From positions 1 to 64,000 of the forward strand of contig CAXTCN010000003.1 of assembly GCA_964242575.1 (NCBI GenBank): DNA of 64,000 nt. The letters are read 5' to 3'. Within the stretch, counting starts at the first letter, position 1. Every line of letters starts with the position of its first letter. This stretch comes from JANPPS01 sp964242575 (GTDB lineage Bacteria; Pseudomonadota; Alphaproteobacteria; Acetobacterales; Acetobacteraceae). The notes below the pieces were generated by a model, which was not told the origin of the DNA, did not search any database, and saw nothing but the letters and a program-made list of their open reading frames with translations. Below, piece by piece: positions 32,701 to 41,323 of the stretch. The translations under genes and the position numbers were made by a program.

Positions 32701-33768
32701 ATGATGGGCAACCTAGAAACCACAGGCTCGATGCAGCCAGGACGCATCGGCCCCGTCGTGCTTGGCGCCGGGTCGCATACGGCCCGTATCGATGTCCCGG
32801 TCATCCTGGCGCCAATGTCCGGTGTGACCGACCTGCCGTTCCGCCGCCTGGCCAAGCAACATGGCGCCGGGCTGGTGGTGTCGGAAATGATCGCTTCCTG
32901 GGCCATGGTGCGCGAGAACCAGGCGACGCTGCGCATGGCCGAGGTCGTGGGCGGCGGCGGCCCGAACGCGGTGCAGTTGGCCGGTTGCGATCCGGCTGCC
33001 ATGGCAGAGGCCGCGCGCATCGCGGTGAGGCACGGCGCCGACATCATCGACATCAATTTCGGCTGCCCGGTGAGAAAGGTCGCGGTTGGGCAAGCTGCCG
33101 GGTCTGCGTTGATGCGGGACGAGCTAGCGGCAGCGCGCATCCTTGAGGCCACCGTCCAGGCGGTGCCAGTGCCAGTCACGCTCAAGATGCGCATGGGCTG
33201 GGACCACGCCAGCCTGAATGCCCCAAACCTCGCGCGCATCGCCGAGCAGTCCGGCATCCAGATGGTCACAGTGCATGGCCGGACCCGGCAGCAGTTTTAC
33301 ACCGGCCGCGCCGACTGGGCCTTCATCGCCGCGGTGAAGGCGGCGGTGCGCCTGCCGGTGATCGCCAATGGCGACATCCTCACGGTTGCCGATGCGGTGG
33401 AGGCCCTGCGGCAGTCGGGGGCAGACGGCGTGATGATTGGCCGCGGCTGCTATGGCCGGCCATGGTTTCCGGCGCAGGTGGCCGGGTTCCTGATGACAGG
33501 GCGGCACGTGCCTGACCCGTCCCTATTGGAGCAGAAATCCATTCTTCTCGCGCACTACAGGGCGATGCTGCGGCATTTCGGAGCCGACGCCGGATTGCGG
33601 CTGGCCCGCAAGCACGTGTCTTGGTACTCGCGCGGCCTGCATGGCTCCGCGGAGTTCCGTGTTGAGGTGAACCGCCTGGCCGAGCCTGCGGCGGTTGAGG
33701 CGCTGATTGACCGTTTCTTTGACCCCCTGATTGCACAGGGCGTCGTGCCGGAGGCCGCCGCAGCATGA
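32701..33768 (+). CDS. dusB: tRNA-dihydrouridine synthase DusB (NifR3)
   Basis: FMN enzyme (355 aa) that reduces specific uridines in tRNA to dihydrouridine. Visible parts are LAPMSGVTDLPFRRL (FMN barrel start), the active-site region NFGCPVRKV with the catalytic Cys, KMRMGWD, VHGRTRQQFYTG and ANGDI, then the tRNA-binding helical domain. The first ATG is used, but ATG 32731 just before GRIGPVVLG is a credible alternative. It is the first gene of the nif R3-ntr cluster, with ntrB overlapping its stop (ATGA). Confidence 0.95.
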   Translation: MMGNLETTGSMQPGRIGPVVLGAGSHTARIDVPVILAPMSGVTDLPFRRLAKQHGAGLVVSEMIASWAMVRENQATLRMAEVVGGGGPNAVQLAGCDPAAMAEAARIAVRHGADIIDINFGCPVRKVAVGQAAGSALMRDELAAARILEATVQAVPVPVTLKMRMGWDHASLNAPNLARIAEQSGIQMVTVHGRTRQQFYTGRADWAFIAAVKAAVRLPVIANGDILTVADAVEALRQSGADGVMIGRGCYGRPWFPAQVAGFLMTGRHVPDPSLLEQKSILLAHYRAMLRHFGADAGLRLARKHVSWYSRGLHGSAEFRVEVNRLAEPAAVEALIDRFFDPLIAQGVVPEAAAA

Positions 33769-34922
33769 TCGCCGCCCTCACGCGCAAGCGGCTCGCGCTG
33801 GTGGGCCGGCTGGTGCCGCAGCCCCCCGTCACTGTTGACGCCCATGCGGTGCTGAGCGCCTTGCCAGTTCCGGTCGTGGTGCTGGACCCCGCGAACGCGT
33901 TCCGTTTTGCCAACCAGGCTGCCGAGCAGTTCCTCGGCGTGTCGCTGCTGCAACTCCGCAATATGTCTCTTTCCACGTTGATACCGACCGATAACCCCTT
34001 GTTCGCGCTGCTTGAGCAAGTGCGGGCGCATGGAGTGACCATCTCCGATCACGACCTGACTCTCGACAGCCCCCGGCTGCACAAACAGGGCATTACTGTC
34101 CAAGCTGCCCCGATGATCGAGGAGCCAAGCTGCGTGGTGCTCACCTTGCAGGACAGCTCTGCTGCCCGGGCGCTCGACCGGCAGATGATGTTCCGTGGTG
34201 CAGCGCGCAGTGTCGTGGGCATGTCAGCCATGCTGGCGCACGAGGTGAAGAACCCGCTTTCTGGCATCCGCGGCGCGGCGCAGTTGCTGGAGAGCAGCGT
34301 ATCGGAGGCGGACCGTGAGCTGACCGTGCTGATTAGGGACGAAGCTGACCGGATTCGCGATCTGGTGGACCGCATGGAGGAGTTCAGCGAACGGCCAATC
34401 GAGCGCCGTGCGGTCAACATCCACCGTGTGCTGGAACATGTGAAACGCCTGGCAGGCACCGGTTTTGCCGAGCATCTGCGGCTATTGGAAAACTACGACC
34501 CCTCATTGCCGCCAGCATGGGGCAACCGGGATCAGTTGGTGCAAGTGCTGCTGAACCTCGTGAAAAACGCCGCCGAAGCCATCAACGCCGACCCGGACCT
34601 CGCGGGCCGCGGTGAGATCACGCTGACCACGGCCTACCAGCACGGGTTGCGAATGGCAGTCGCCGGCAGCCCGCACCGGATGCATCTGCCGTTGGTGGTG
34701 ACGGTTCGGGACAATGGCCCCGGCATTGCCGAGGACATGCGTCCGCATCTGTTTGATCCGTTCGTGACCAGCAAGCCTAGCGGCAGTGGCCTCGGCTTGG
34801 CTTTGGTGGCCAAGATCGTCGGCGACCATGGCGGACTGATTGAGGTGGATAGCCGCCCTGGCCGGACTGAGTTCCGCCTGTGCCTGCCCGTTATGACCGA
34901 TGCTGAGGCGGACGCATCCTGA
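33765..34922 (+). CDS. ntrB: Nitrogen sensor histidine kinase NtrB
   Basis: NtrB/GlnL (385 aa), the kinase/phosphatase that controls NtrC according to nitrogen status through PII. A PAS domain (about 25-125, including LPVPVVVLDPANAFRFANQAAEQFLG) precedes the phosphoacceptor His in LAHEVKNPLSGIRGAAQLL (near 160), and the ATPase with LNLVKNAAEAI, DNGPGIAEDM and GSGLGLALVAKI. No membrane segment is present, as expected for the soluble NtrB. The start overlaps dusB. Confidence 0.96.
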   Translation: MIAALTRKRLALVGRLVPQPPVTVDAHAVLSALPVPVVVLDPANAFRFANQAAEQFLGVSLLQLRNMSLSTLIPTDNPLFALLEQVRAHGVTISDHDLTLDSPRLHKQGITVQAAPMIEEPSCVVLTLQDSSAARALDRQMMFRGAARSVVGMSAMLAHEVKNPLSGIRGAAQLLESSVSEADRELTVLIRDEADRIRDLVDRMEEFSERPIERRAVNIHRVLEHVKRLAGTGFAEHLRLLENYDPSLPPAWGNRDQLVQVLLNLVKNAAEAINADPDLAGRGEITLTTAYQHGLRMAVAGSPHRMHLPLVVTVRDNGPGIAEDMRPHLFDPFVTSKPSGSGLGLALVAKIVGDHGGLIEVDSRPGRTEFRLCLPVMTDAEADAS

Positions 34923-34932
34923 AAGAACCCCA

Positions 34933-36384
34933 ATGACCCCGCCCACCGTGCTCGTAGCCGACGACGACCGGTCGATCCGCACCGTGCTGACACAGGCGCT
35001 GGGACGGTCCGGCTACCAGGTCCGCTGCACCGGCAACGCAGCGACCTTGTGGCGATGGGTCGAGGACGGCGAGGGCGACCTGGTCATCACCGACGTTGTC
35101 ATGCCGGATGAGAATGGGCTTGATTTGATACCGCGCATCAAACGCCTGCGGCCTGATCTGCGCGTGGTGGTCATGTCAGCGCAATCGACATTGATGATGG
35201 CAGTGAAGGCAACCCAACGTGGTGCATTCGAATATCTGCCTAAACCATTTGATTTAAAGGAATTGCTAGCGGTTGTCGGGCGTGCGCTGGCTGCTCCGGC
35301 GCTTGCCTCCGACACGCCGGCCGTCGAGCCGCGCGACGCGGAGGAGCGGCTGCCGCTCATTGGCCGCAGCGTCGCAATGCAGGAGATTTACCGCAGCATC
35401 GCCCGGCTCACGACGACTGACCTTACAGTGATGGTCAACGGCGAGTCCGGAACCGGCAAAGAGCTGGTAGCGCGTGCGCTGCACGATTACGGGCGTCGCC
35501 GGGCCGGGCCATTTGTGGCGATCAACATGGCCGCCATCCCGCGCGAGCTGATCGAGAGCGAGTTGTTCGGCCATGAGCGCGGCGCATTCACCGGGGCGCT
35601 CAACCGCAGCCAAGGCCGCTTCGAACAGGCCGCCGGCGGCACGCTGTTCCTGGACGAGATCGGCGACATGCCGGCCGAGGCGCAAACGCGGCTGTTGCGC
35701 GTGCTACAGGAGGGCGAGTTCACCACCGTCGGCGGCCGGCAGCCAATCCGGGCCAACGTCCGCATCGTGGCCGCAACGCACCGGGACCTGCGGCAAGCCA
35801 TTCGTGCGGGGCAGTTCCGCGAGGATTTGTTCTATCGTCTCAACGTGGTGCCGATCCGTCTTCCACCCCTGCGTGAGCGGCTGGAGGACATTGCCGTGCT
35901 TGCCCGGCATTTCCTGGAGAAAGCCCGGGAAAGTGGGTTGGCATCCAAGGCACTGGACCAATCAGCGCTCGACCGCCTGCGCCAGCATCGCTGGCCCGGC
36001 AATGTGCGGGAGTTGGAGAACCTGATGCGGCGGCTCGCGGCGCTGTATCCGCAGGAGACTATCACCGACGAGGTAATCGCCGCCGAGCTGTTGGAGACCG
36101 GCATTGACCCGAGCGAGCCGAACCACGCTGGTGGGTCCGAGCCGTTGGCGCATGCGGTGGAGCGGCATATCCGGCAGTTCCTGGCGTCAAGCCGGGACGG
36201 TATGCCGATGCGGGACATTTACGACCAGGTGATCGCCGAGGTGGAGCGGCCCCTGATCCAGATGACCCTTTCGGCAACCCGCGGCAACCAAATCAAGGCG
36301 GCCGCCATGCTGGGCCTGAACCGCAACACGCTGCGCAAGAAAATCCGGGACCTCGACATCCCGGTGGTGCGCGGGATTGGCTAG
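34933..36384 (+). CDS. ntrC: Nitrogen regulator NtrC
   Basis: NtrC (483 aa) activates sigma54 promoters of nitrogen assimilation genes. Receiver domain: VLVADDDRSIR, phospho-Asp in VITDVVMPDENG. AAA+ domain: Walker A GESGTGKE, the sigma54-contacting loop GAFTGA, Walker B GGTLFLDEIGDMP. C-terminal Fis-type helix-turn-helix: KAAAMLGLNRNTLRKKI. All are intact, so it should be a full activator. ATG 34933 lies 10 nt after ntrB; ATG 34900 within ntrB is rejected because the receiver starts immediately after 34933. Confidence 0.97.
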   Translation: MTPPTVLVADDDRSIRTVLTQALGRSGYQVRCTGNAATLWRWVEDGEGDLVITDVVMPDENGLDLIPRIKRLRPDLRVVVMSAQSTLMMAVKATQRGAFEYLPKPFDLKELLAVVGRALAAPALASDTPAVEPRDAEERLPLIGRSVAMQEIYRSIARLTTTDLTVMVNGESGTGKELVARALHDYGRRRAGPFVAINMAAIPRELIESELFGHERGAFTGALNRSQGRFEQAAGGTLFLDEIGDMPAEAQTRLLRVLQEGEFTTVGGRQPIRANVRIVAATHRDLRQAIRAGQFREDLFYRLNVVPIRLPPLRERLEDIAVLARHFLEKARESGLASKALDQSALDRLRQHRWPGNVRELENLMRRLAALYPQETITDEVIAAELLETGIDPSEPNHAGGSEPLAHAVERHIRQFLASSRDGMPMRDIYDQVIAEVERPLIQMTLSATRGNQIKAAAMLGLNRNTLRKKIRDLDIPVVRGIG

Positions 36385-36385
36385 G

Positions 36386-38635
36386 GTGAACGCGTCCAGT
36401 CCCCCGCCGCGGCTGCCGCCGGTTCCGGAACTGGCAACGCCGGAGCTGCAACGCGGTTCGTTCACGCGGCGCTTGGCGGACCTGCTGCTGGGCAAGGTGA
36501 CCACGCTGCTGCTCGCGGCCGGCGCGCTGGCGCTCGGGATCGGCACCTTCGTGCTGTTGTCGGGCGGGGTGTCGCTCAGTTTGCAGCCCAACGTGATGTT
36601 TGGCTTGGTGCTGGCGAACCTTGTGGTGCTGCTGCTGCTAGGCGCAGTGCTGGCCGGGCGTCTCACCCGGGTCTGGGTGGAACGGCGCCGGGGATCGGCC
36701 GGGTCGCGGTTGCATGTGCGGCTGGTTATGCTGTTCAGCGTCGTCGCAGTCACGCCCACCATCGTTGTGGCCGTGTTCGCCACGGCGTTTTTTACCCTGG
36801 GCATCCAGGGCTGGTTCAATGACCGGGTGCGCACGGCATTGAACGAGGGCCTGGAGGCGTCGCGCGGCTACCTCGAGGAGCACCGCAACAACATCCGCAC
36901 CGACGCGCTCGGCATGGCGTACGACTTGGTGAAGGCCGGCCAGACCAACGATCCATACTTTTTCAACCAGGTGCTGCAGACGCAGACTTTGCTGCGCGGC
37001 CTTACGGAAGCGGTCATCTTTGACCCGCTGACCAGCCAAGTCGTCGCGGGTTTCAGCGCGGTCGGCACTCCTGACGCCGAACAGGCTCCGTTTGAGGCGA
37101 CCGAGCTTGCGCGGAGCGGGGAGGTCGCGGTGCTGGGGTCGGCGGACGAGCACCGGGTGCGGGCGATCGTGCAAATTAACCAGAAACCGACCCTGATGCT
37201 GTTGATTGGCCGGCAGGTGGACCAGACCATCCTCGACCACATGGTGAGGACTGAAAGCGCCGTGGCCGAGTACCAACGGCTTGATGAGAACCGGTCCGGA
37301 CTGCAAGTGACGTTCGCGCTGATCTTCGCCTTAGTGGCGTTGCTGGTGTTATCGGCGGCGGTGCTGATTGGCCTCGTGCTGGCGAACCAGATTGCCCGGC
37401 CGGTAGGGCGGCTGATCCTGGCCGCCGAGCGGGTACGGGCTGGCGATCTTGCTGTGCGGGTGCCCGAAATACAGAGCGAGGACGAGGTGGCTGGGCTATC
37501 GCGGGCGTTCAACCGGATGACCGGGCAATTGGCGGCGCAGCGGACCGAGTTGATGGATGCCTATAGCCAAATAGACGAGCGGCGGCGTTTCACGGAGACG
37601 GTGCTGGCGGGCGTGTCCGCCGGGGTGATCGGCCTGGACGCGGCCGGGCACGTCGAGCTGCCCAACCGTGCCGCGAGCGAGCTGGTGGGCCGGGACCTGA
37701 TGGCGGCAATCGGCCAGCCCTTGGGTGAGGTGGTGCCGGAGTTCGCCCCCTTGCTGGCGGAGGCGGCGCAAGCTCCGGACCGTGCGCGCACGGCGGAAGT
37801 ACAGATCGGCCCGGCGTCGCGACGCCGTACTTTGTTGCTGCGCATCGGCACCGATTTGCACGGTGGCCATCCAGACGGCTACGTCGTCACGTTCGACGAC
37901 ATCACCGAGCTGCAATCCGCGCAGCGCAAAGCAGCCTGGGCCGACGTGGCGCGGCGGATCGCCCACGAGATCAAGAACCCGCTGACGCCAATCCAGCTCT
38001 CGGCGGAACGCTTGAAGCGGCGGTTCACCAAGGAGATCACGTCCGACCCGGACACCTTCGCCCAGTGTGCGGACACCATCGTTCGGCACGTGGGCGACAT
38101 CGGCCGCATGGTGGACGAGTTCTCCGCTTTTGCCCGGATGCCGCAACCGGTGCTGCGGCCGGAAGACGCGGGGCGGGTGGCGCGCGAGGCCTTGGTGCTG
38201 CAACGAAGCGCCCGGCCGGAAATCACGTGGTCCACCGACATTCCCGACCGCGGTCCTATGGCGATCTGCGACCGGCGGCTGCTGGGGCAGGCGTTGACCA
38301 ACCTGCTGCAGAACGCCGCCGACTCGGTCGCTATGCGCCGCCGCGAGCCTGGGCAGCCAATCGGGCACATCACTTTGGCGGTGCACGTGCAGGACGGGAT
38401 GGTGGCGTTGCAGGTCCACGACGACGGCGTGGGATTTCCGGACCACGACCGGGAGCGGCTTACTGAGCCGTACGTGACGCACAAGCCGAAGGGCACCGGT
38501 CTTGGACTCGCGATCGTGAAGAAAATCATGGAGGACCATGGGGGCCGCTTGAGCCTCGATGACCGCGCTGACGGACCGGGCGCCGTCGCGACGTTGTCGC
38601 TGCCGCTATTGGCATTGGAACCGGTCGAAGCCTAG
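36386..38635 (+). CDS. ntrY: Membrane sensor histidine kinase NtrY
   Basis: NtrY (about 749 aa), the membrane kinase partner of NtrX. Two hydrophobic segments near the N-terminus (about 35-95) and a third (LVMLFSVVAVTPTIVVAVFATAFF), a periplasmic part, then a transmembrane helix (LIFALVALLVLSAAVLIGLVL), HAMP, PAS, the phosphoacceptor His in ARRIAHEIKNPLTPIQL, and the ATPase motifs LLQNAADSV, DDGVGFP and GTGLGLAIVKKI. The start is GTG 36386, two bases past the ntrC stop; a TTG at 36377 overlapping ntrC is the alternative. ntrX follows after 8 nt. Confidence 0.95.
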   Translation: MNASSPPPRLPPVPELATPELQRGSFTRRLADLLLGKVTTLLLAAGALALGIGTFVLLSGGVSLSLQPNVMFGLVLANLVVLLLLGAVLAGRLTRVWVERRRGSAGSRLHVRLVMLFSVVAVTPTIVVAVFATAFFTLGIQGWFNDRVRTALNEGLEASRGYLEEHRNNIRTDALGMAYDLVKAGQTNDPYFFNQVLQTQTLLRGLTEAVIFDPLTSQVVAGFSAVGTPDAEQAPFEATELARSGEVAVLGSADEHRVRAIVQINQKPTLMLLIGRQVDQTILDHMVRTESAVAEYQRLDENRSGLQVTFALIFALVALLVLSAAVLIGLVLANQIARPVGRLILAAERVRAGDLAVRVPEIQSEDEVAGLSRAFNRMTGQLAAQRTELMDAYSQIDERRRFTETVLAGVSAGVIGLDAAGHVELPNRAASELVGRDLMAAIGQPLGEVVPEFAPLLAEAAQAPDRARTAEVQIGPASRRRTLLLRIGTDLHGGHPDGYVVTFDDITELQSAQRKAAWADVARRIAHEIKNPLTPIQLSAERLKRRFTKEITSDPDTFAQCADTIVRHVGDIGRMVDEFSAFARMPQPVLRPEDAGRVAREALVLQRSARPEITWSTDIPDRGPMAICDRRLLGQALTNLLQNAADSVAMRRREPGQPIGHITLAVHVQDGMVALQVHDDGVGFPDHDRERLTEPYVTHKPKGTGLGLAIVKKIMEDHGGRLSLDDRADGPGAVATLSLPLLALEPVEA

Positions 38636-38643
38636 GGATACAG

Positions 38644-40041
38644 ATGGCGCACGAAATTCTAATCGTTGATGACGAGCCGGACATCCGCATGCTGATCGAG
38701 GGCATCCTGGAGGACGAGGGATACTCCGTCCGCCAAGCCGGCGACTCGGACGCGGCAATCGCGGCGTTCCGTATGCGGCGGCCGTCCCTCGTGATCCTGG
38801 ACATTTGGCTGCAAGGCTCCCGGCTGGACGGCCTGGGCATCCTCAAGACCGTCCACACCGAGGAGCCGCATGTCCCGGTGGTGATGATCTCCGGCCACGG
38901 CACGATTGAGACCGCGGTGGCGGCCATCCAGCATGGCGCCTACGATTTCATTGAAAAGCCGTTCAAGTCGGACCGGTTGCTGTTGATCGTGCGCCGGGCG
39001 TTAGAGGCCGCGCGGCTGTCGCGGGAGAATGCCGAGCTGCGGCTGCGTGCCGGGTTCGATAGCGACTTGACTGGCAGCAGCGCGGCCATCACGGGGCTGC
39101 GCGCCTCGGTTGAGCGGGTGGCCCCCACCGGCTCCCGCGTGCTGATCAGCGGGCCGGCGGGCTCGGGCAAGGAGGTCGCGGCGCGGATGGTGCACGCCCG
39201 GTCGCGCCGCGCGGACGGGCCGTTCGTGGCGCTGAACTGCGCCACGCTCAACCCGGCGCGCTTCGAGGAGGAGCTGTTCGGCACCGAAGCCGGGCAGGAC
39301 CCCATTGCATCGCCGCGCCGGGCTGGGATGCTGGAGCGCGCGCACGGCGGCACGCTGCTGCTGGACGAGGTCTCGGACATGCCGCTTGAGACCCAGGGCA
39401 AGATTGTGCGCGCGCTGCAAGACCAGACGTTCGAGCGGCTGGGCGGGTCGTCCCGCGTGAAGGTGGACGTCCGTGTGCTGGCGACCACCAACCGCGACCT
39501 CCAGAGCGAGATCGCCGCCGCGCGCTTCCGCGAGGACCTGTATTACCGGCTGGCCGTGGTGCCCATCCGCATGCCGAGCTTGAAGGAACGGCGGGAAGAC
39601 GTGCCGGACCTGGCGCGGCACTTCCTGGAGCGTTCGGCTGAGACCTCCGGCATTCCGGGGCGTGAGCTGTCCACCGACGCGATGACCGCGCTGCAGGCTT
39701 ATGACTGGCCCGGCAACGTGCGGCAGTTGCGCAACCTTATGGACTGGCTGCTGATTATGGCGCCGGGCGGGGCAGGGGACGCGATCCGGGCGGAGATGCT
39801 GCCGGCCGAAATCAGCCAGGGGGCGCCCGCGCTGTTGAACTTCGACCCGACCGCGGACCTTATGGGCCTGCCGTTGCGGGAGGCGCGGGACCTGTTCGAG
39901 ACGCAGTACCTGCAGGCTCAGCTTATGCGCTTCGGCGGCAACATCAGCCGGACCGCCGGGTTCGTCGGCATGGAGCGGAGCGCCCTGCATCGCAAGCTGA
40001 AGCAGCTCGGCGTCAACTCGGACGAGCGCGCGGCTCCGTGA
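38644..40041 (+). CDS. ntrX: Response regulator NtrX
   Basis: NtrX (465 aa), the response regulator of NtrY, linked in alphaproteobacteria to nitrogen, redox and envelope control. Receiver: IVDDEPDIRMLIEG, phospho-Asp in VILDIWLQG. AAA+ part: Walker A GPAGSGKE and Walker B GGTLLLDEVSDMP. The sigma54-contacting loop (GAFTGA in NtrC) is absent; the matching stretch reads EAGQDPIASPRR, so classical sigma54 activation is unlikely. The Fis-type C-terminus (GNISRTAGFVGMERSALHRKLKQLG) is kept for DNA binding. The stop overlaps the aminotransferase start. Confidence 0.95.
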   Translation: MAHEILIVDDEPDIRMLIEGILEDEGYSVRQAGDSDAAIAAFRMRRPSLVILDIWLQGSRLDGLGILKTVHTEEPHVPVVMISGHGTIETAVAAIQHGAYDFIEKPFKSDRLLLIVRRALEAARLSRENAELRLRAGFDSDLTGSSAAITGLRASVERVAPTGSRVLISGPAGSGKEVAARMVHARSRRADGPFVALNCATLNPARFEEELFGTEAGQDPIASPRRAGMLERAHGGTLLLDEVSDMPLETQGKIVRALQDQTFERLGGSSRVKVDVRVLATTNRDLQSEIAAARFREDLYYRLAVVPIRMPSLKERREDVPDLARHFLERSAETSGIPGRELSTDAMTALQAYDWPGNVRQLRNLMDWLLIMAPGGAGDAIRAEMLPAEISQGAPALLNFDPTADLMGLPLREARDLFETQYLQAQLMRFGGNISRTAGFVGMERSALHRKLKQLGVNSDERAAP

Positions 40042-40901
40042 GCCGCATCGCCTATGTGAACGGCCGGTATCTGCCGCAGCGCGACGCAAGCGTGAACATC
40101 GAGGACCGGGGCTACCAGTTCGCAGATGGCGTCTATGAGGTGGTGCACCTGCATCAGGGCCGTTTCGTGGATCAGGAGCGGCACCTCGGCCGGCTCGAGC
40201 GCTCACTGCGAGAGGTGCGGATCGCGGCGCCCATGCAACGCGCGGCGCTCATGCACGTACTGACCGAGGTCGCGCGGCGGAACCGGTTGCGGGACGGGTT
40301 GCTGTACATGCAGGTGACGCGGGGCGTGGCGCCGCGTGACCATGCGTTTCCCGGACCAACGGTGCCACCGGCGCTCGTGGTCACCATCCGGCGCATTCCG
40401 GCTTATCCCACCGACATCGAGGCCTGGACGGCACGGGTCATCACCCAGCCGGACCAGCGCTGGGCGCGGTGCGACATCAAGTCCGTGGGCTTGCTTCCCA
40501 ACGTGCTCGCGCGTCAGGCGGCGCGGGAGCGGGGCGCGGTTGAGGCGGTGCTGATCGATGGCGATGGCATGGTGACGGAAGGCGCCGCCACGAGCTTCTG
40601 GATCGTGGATACGAAGGGCGTGCTGCGCACCCGGCATCTGGACCACGGCATCTTGCCGGGCTGCACGCGGGATGCCCTGCTGTGCCTGTTGGATGGCGCG
40701 GACATCCAGTTCGAGCAGCGTGCCTTCAGCGAGGCGGAACTGCGCACGGCCCGGGAAGCCTTTTTTACCAGCGCGACCAGCTTCGTAAAACCGGTGATCG
40801 CCATTGACGACCAGCCGGTTGGCAATGGCGGGGTAGGACTGGTGACGCGGCAACTGTTTGATATGTTCGCCCGCCATGTGCGGCTGCCCACGGCTGATTG
40901 A
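40038..40901 (+). CDS. dat: D-amino acid aminotransferase (class IV)
   Basis: Fold type IV PLP aminotransferase of 287 aa, best matched to D-alanine aminotransferase. Seen are YVNGRYLPQRDASVNIEDRGYQFADGVYEVV, the PLP lysine in DIKSVGLLPN (about 155), the Glu in EAVLIDGDGMVTEGAATSFWIV, and FFTSATSFVKPV near the end. Aminodeoxychorismate lyase and branched-chain enzymes share the fold, but these motifs favour D-amino acid use. Start GTG 40038 overlaps ntrX (GTGA). A dat gene between ntrX and hfq is a recurrent alphaproteobacterial feature. Confidence 0.88.
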   Translation: MSRIAYVNGRYLPQRDASVNIEDRGYQFADGVYEVVHLHQGRFVDQERHLGRLERSLREVRIAAPMQRAALMHVLTEVARRNRLRDGLLYMQVTRGVAPRDHAFPGPTVPPALVVTIRRIPAYPTDIEAWTARVITQPDQRWARCDIKSVGLLPNVLARQAARERGAVEAVLIDGDGMVTEGAATSFWIVDTKGVLRTRHLDHGILPGCTRDALLCLLDGADIQFEQRAFSEAELRTAREAFFTSATSFVKPVIAIDDQPVGNGGVGLVTRQLFDMFARHVRLPTAD

Positions 40902-40922
40902 CGGCTTGCTCAATCCGGTTGC

Positions 40923-40954
40923 GTTGCTAGGATTGGGACGCCGACCCATATAAG
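40923..40954 (+). promoter_or_regulatory. Possible heat-shock-type promoter of hfq
   Basis: GTTGCTA (40923-40929) and CCCATATAA (40945-40953) are 15 nt apart and loosely match the sigma32 pattern CTTGAAA/CCCCAT; the -10 half is the better match. The rest of the 128-bp gap before hfq shows nothing else. Tentative. Confidence 0.25.
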
Positions 40955-41029
40955 TGCCGGATGCCACCTCTCGGCCGGGCAACGCCCTCACTTGGCGTGC
41001 TTGGCCGCGACAACAAAAAGGACACGAAC

Positions 41030-41323
41030 GTGGCCACAGAGAAATCGCAGAATGTCCAGGACGTGTTCCTGAACCATGTGCGCAAGGCAAAAACTCCAGT
41101 CACTGTGTTTCTGGTCAATGGAGTGAAGCTCCAAGGGATCATTACATGGTTTGACAACTTCTCGGTTCTTTTGCGCCGGGATGGACACACGCAACTTGTC
41201 TATAAGCACGCCATCAGCACCGTAATGCCTGGTGCGCCGATACAGTTGTTCGATGCAACGAGAGGCGACGCCGGCAGCGCCGCATCGCATCAGGAGGCGA
41301 CCACTGACGTCAACGCCGGTTGA
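41030..41323 (+). CDS. hfq: RNA-binding protein Hfq
   Basis: Hfq (97 aa), the hexameric RNA chaperone for small-RNA regulation. The Sm1 and Sm2 motifs are present (KTPVTVFLVNGVKLQGIITWFDNFSVLL and YKHAISTVMP, the YKHA being diagnostic). The start is GTG 41030, with AAAGGA about 6 nt upstream; this gives MATEKSQNVQDVFLNHVRK, the standard N-terminus. The upstream ATG at 40961 would add 23 residues with no family support. The C-terminal tail overlaps the hflX ribosome-binding region. Confidence 0.96.
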   Translation: MATEKSQNVQDVFLNHVRKAKTPVTVFLVNGVKLQGIITWFDNFSVLLRRDGHTQLVYKHAISTVMPGAPIQLFDATRGDAGSAASHQEATTDVNAG

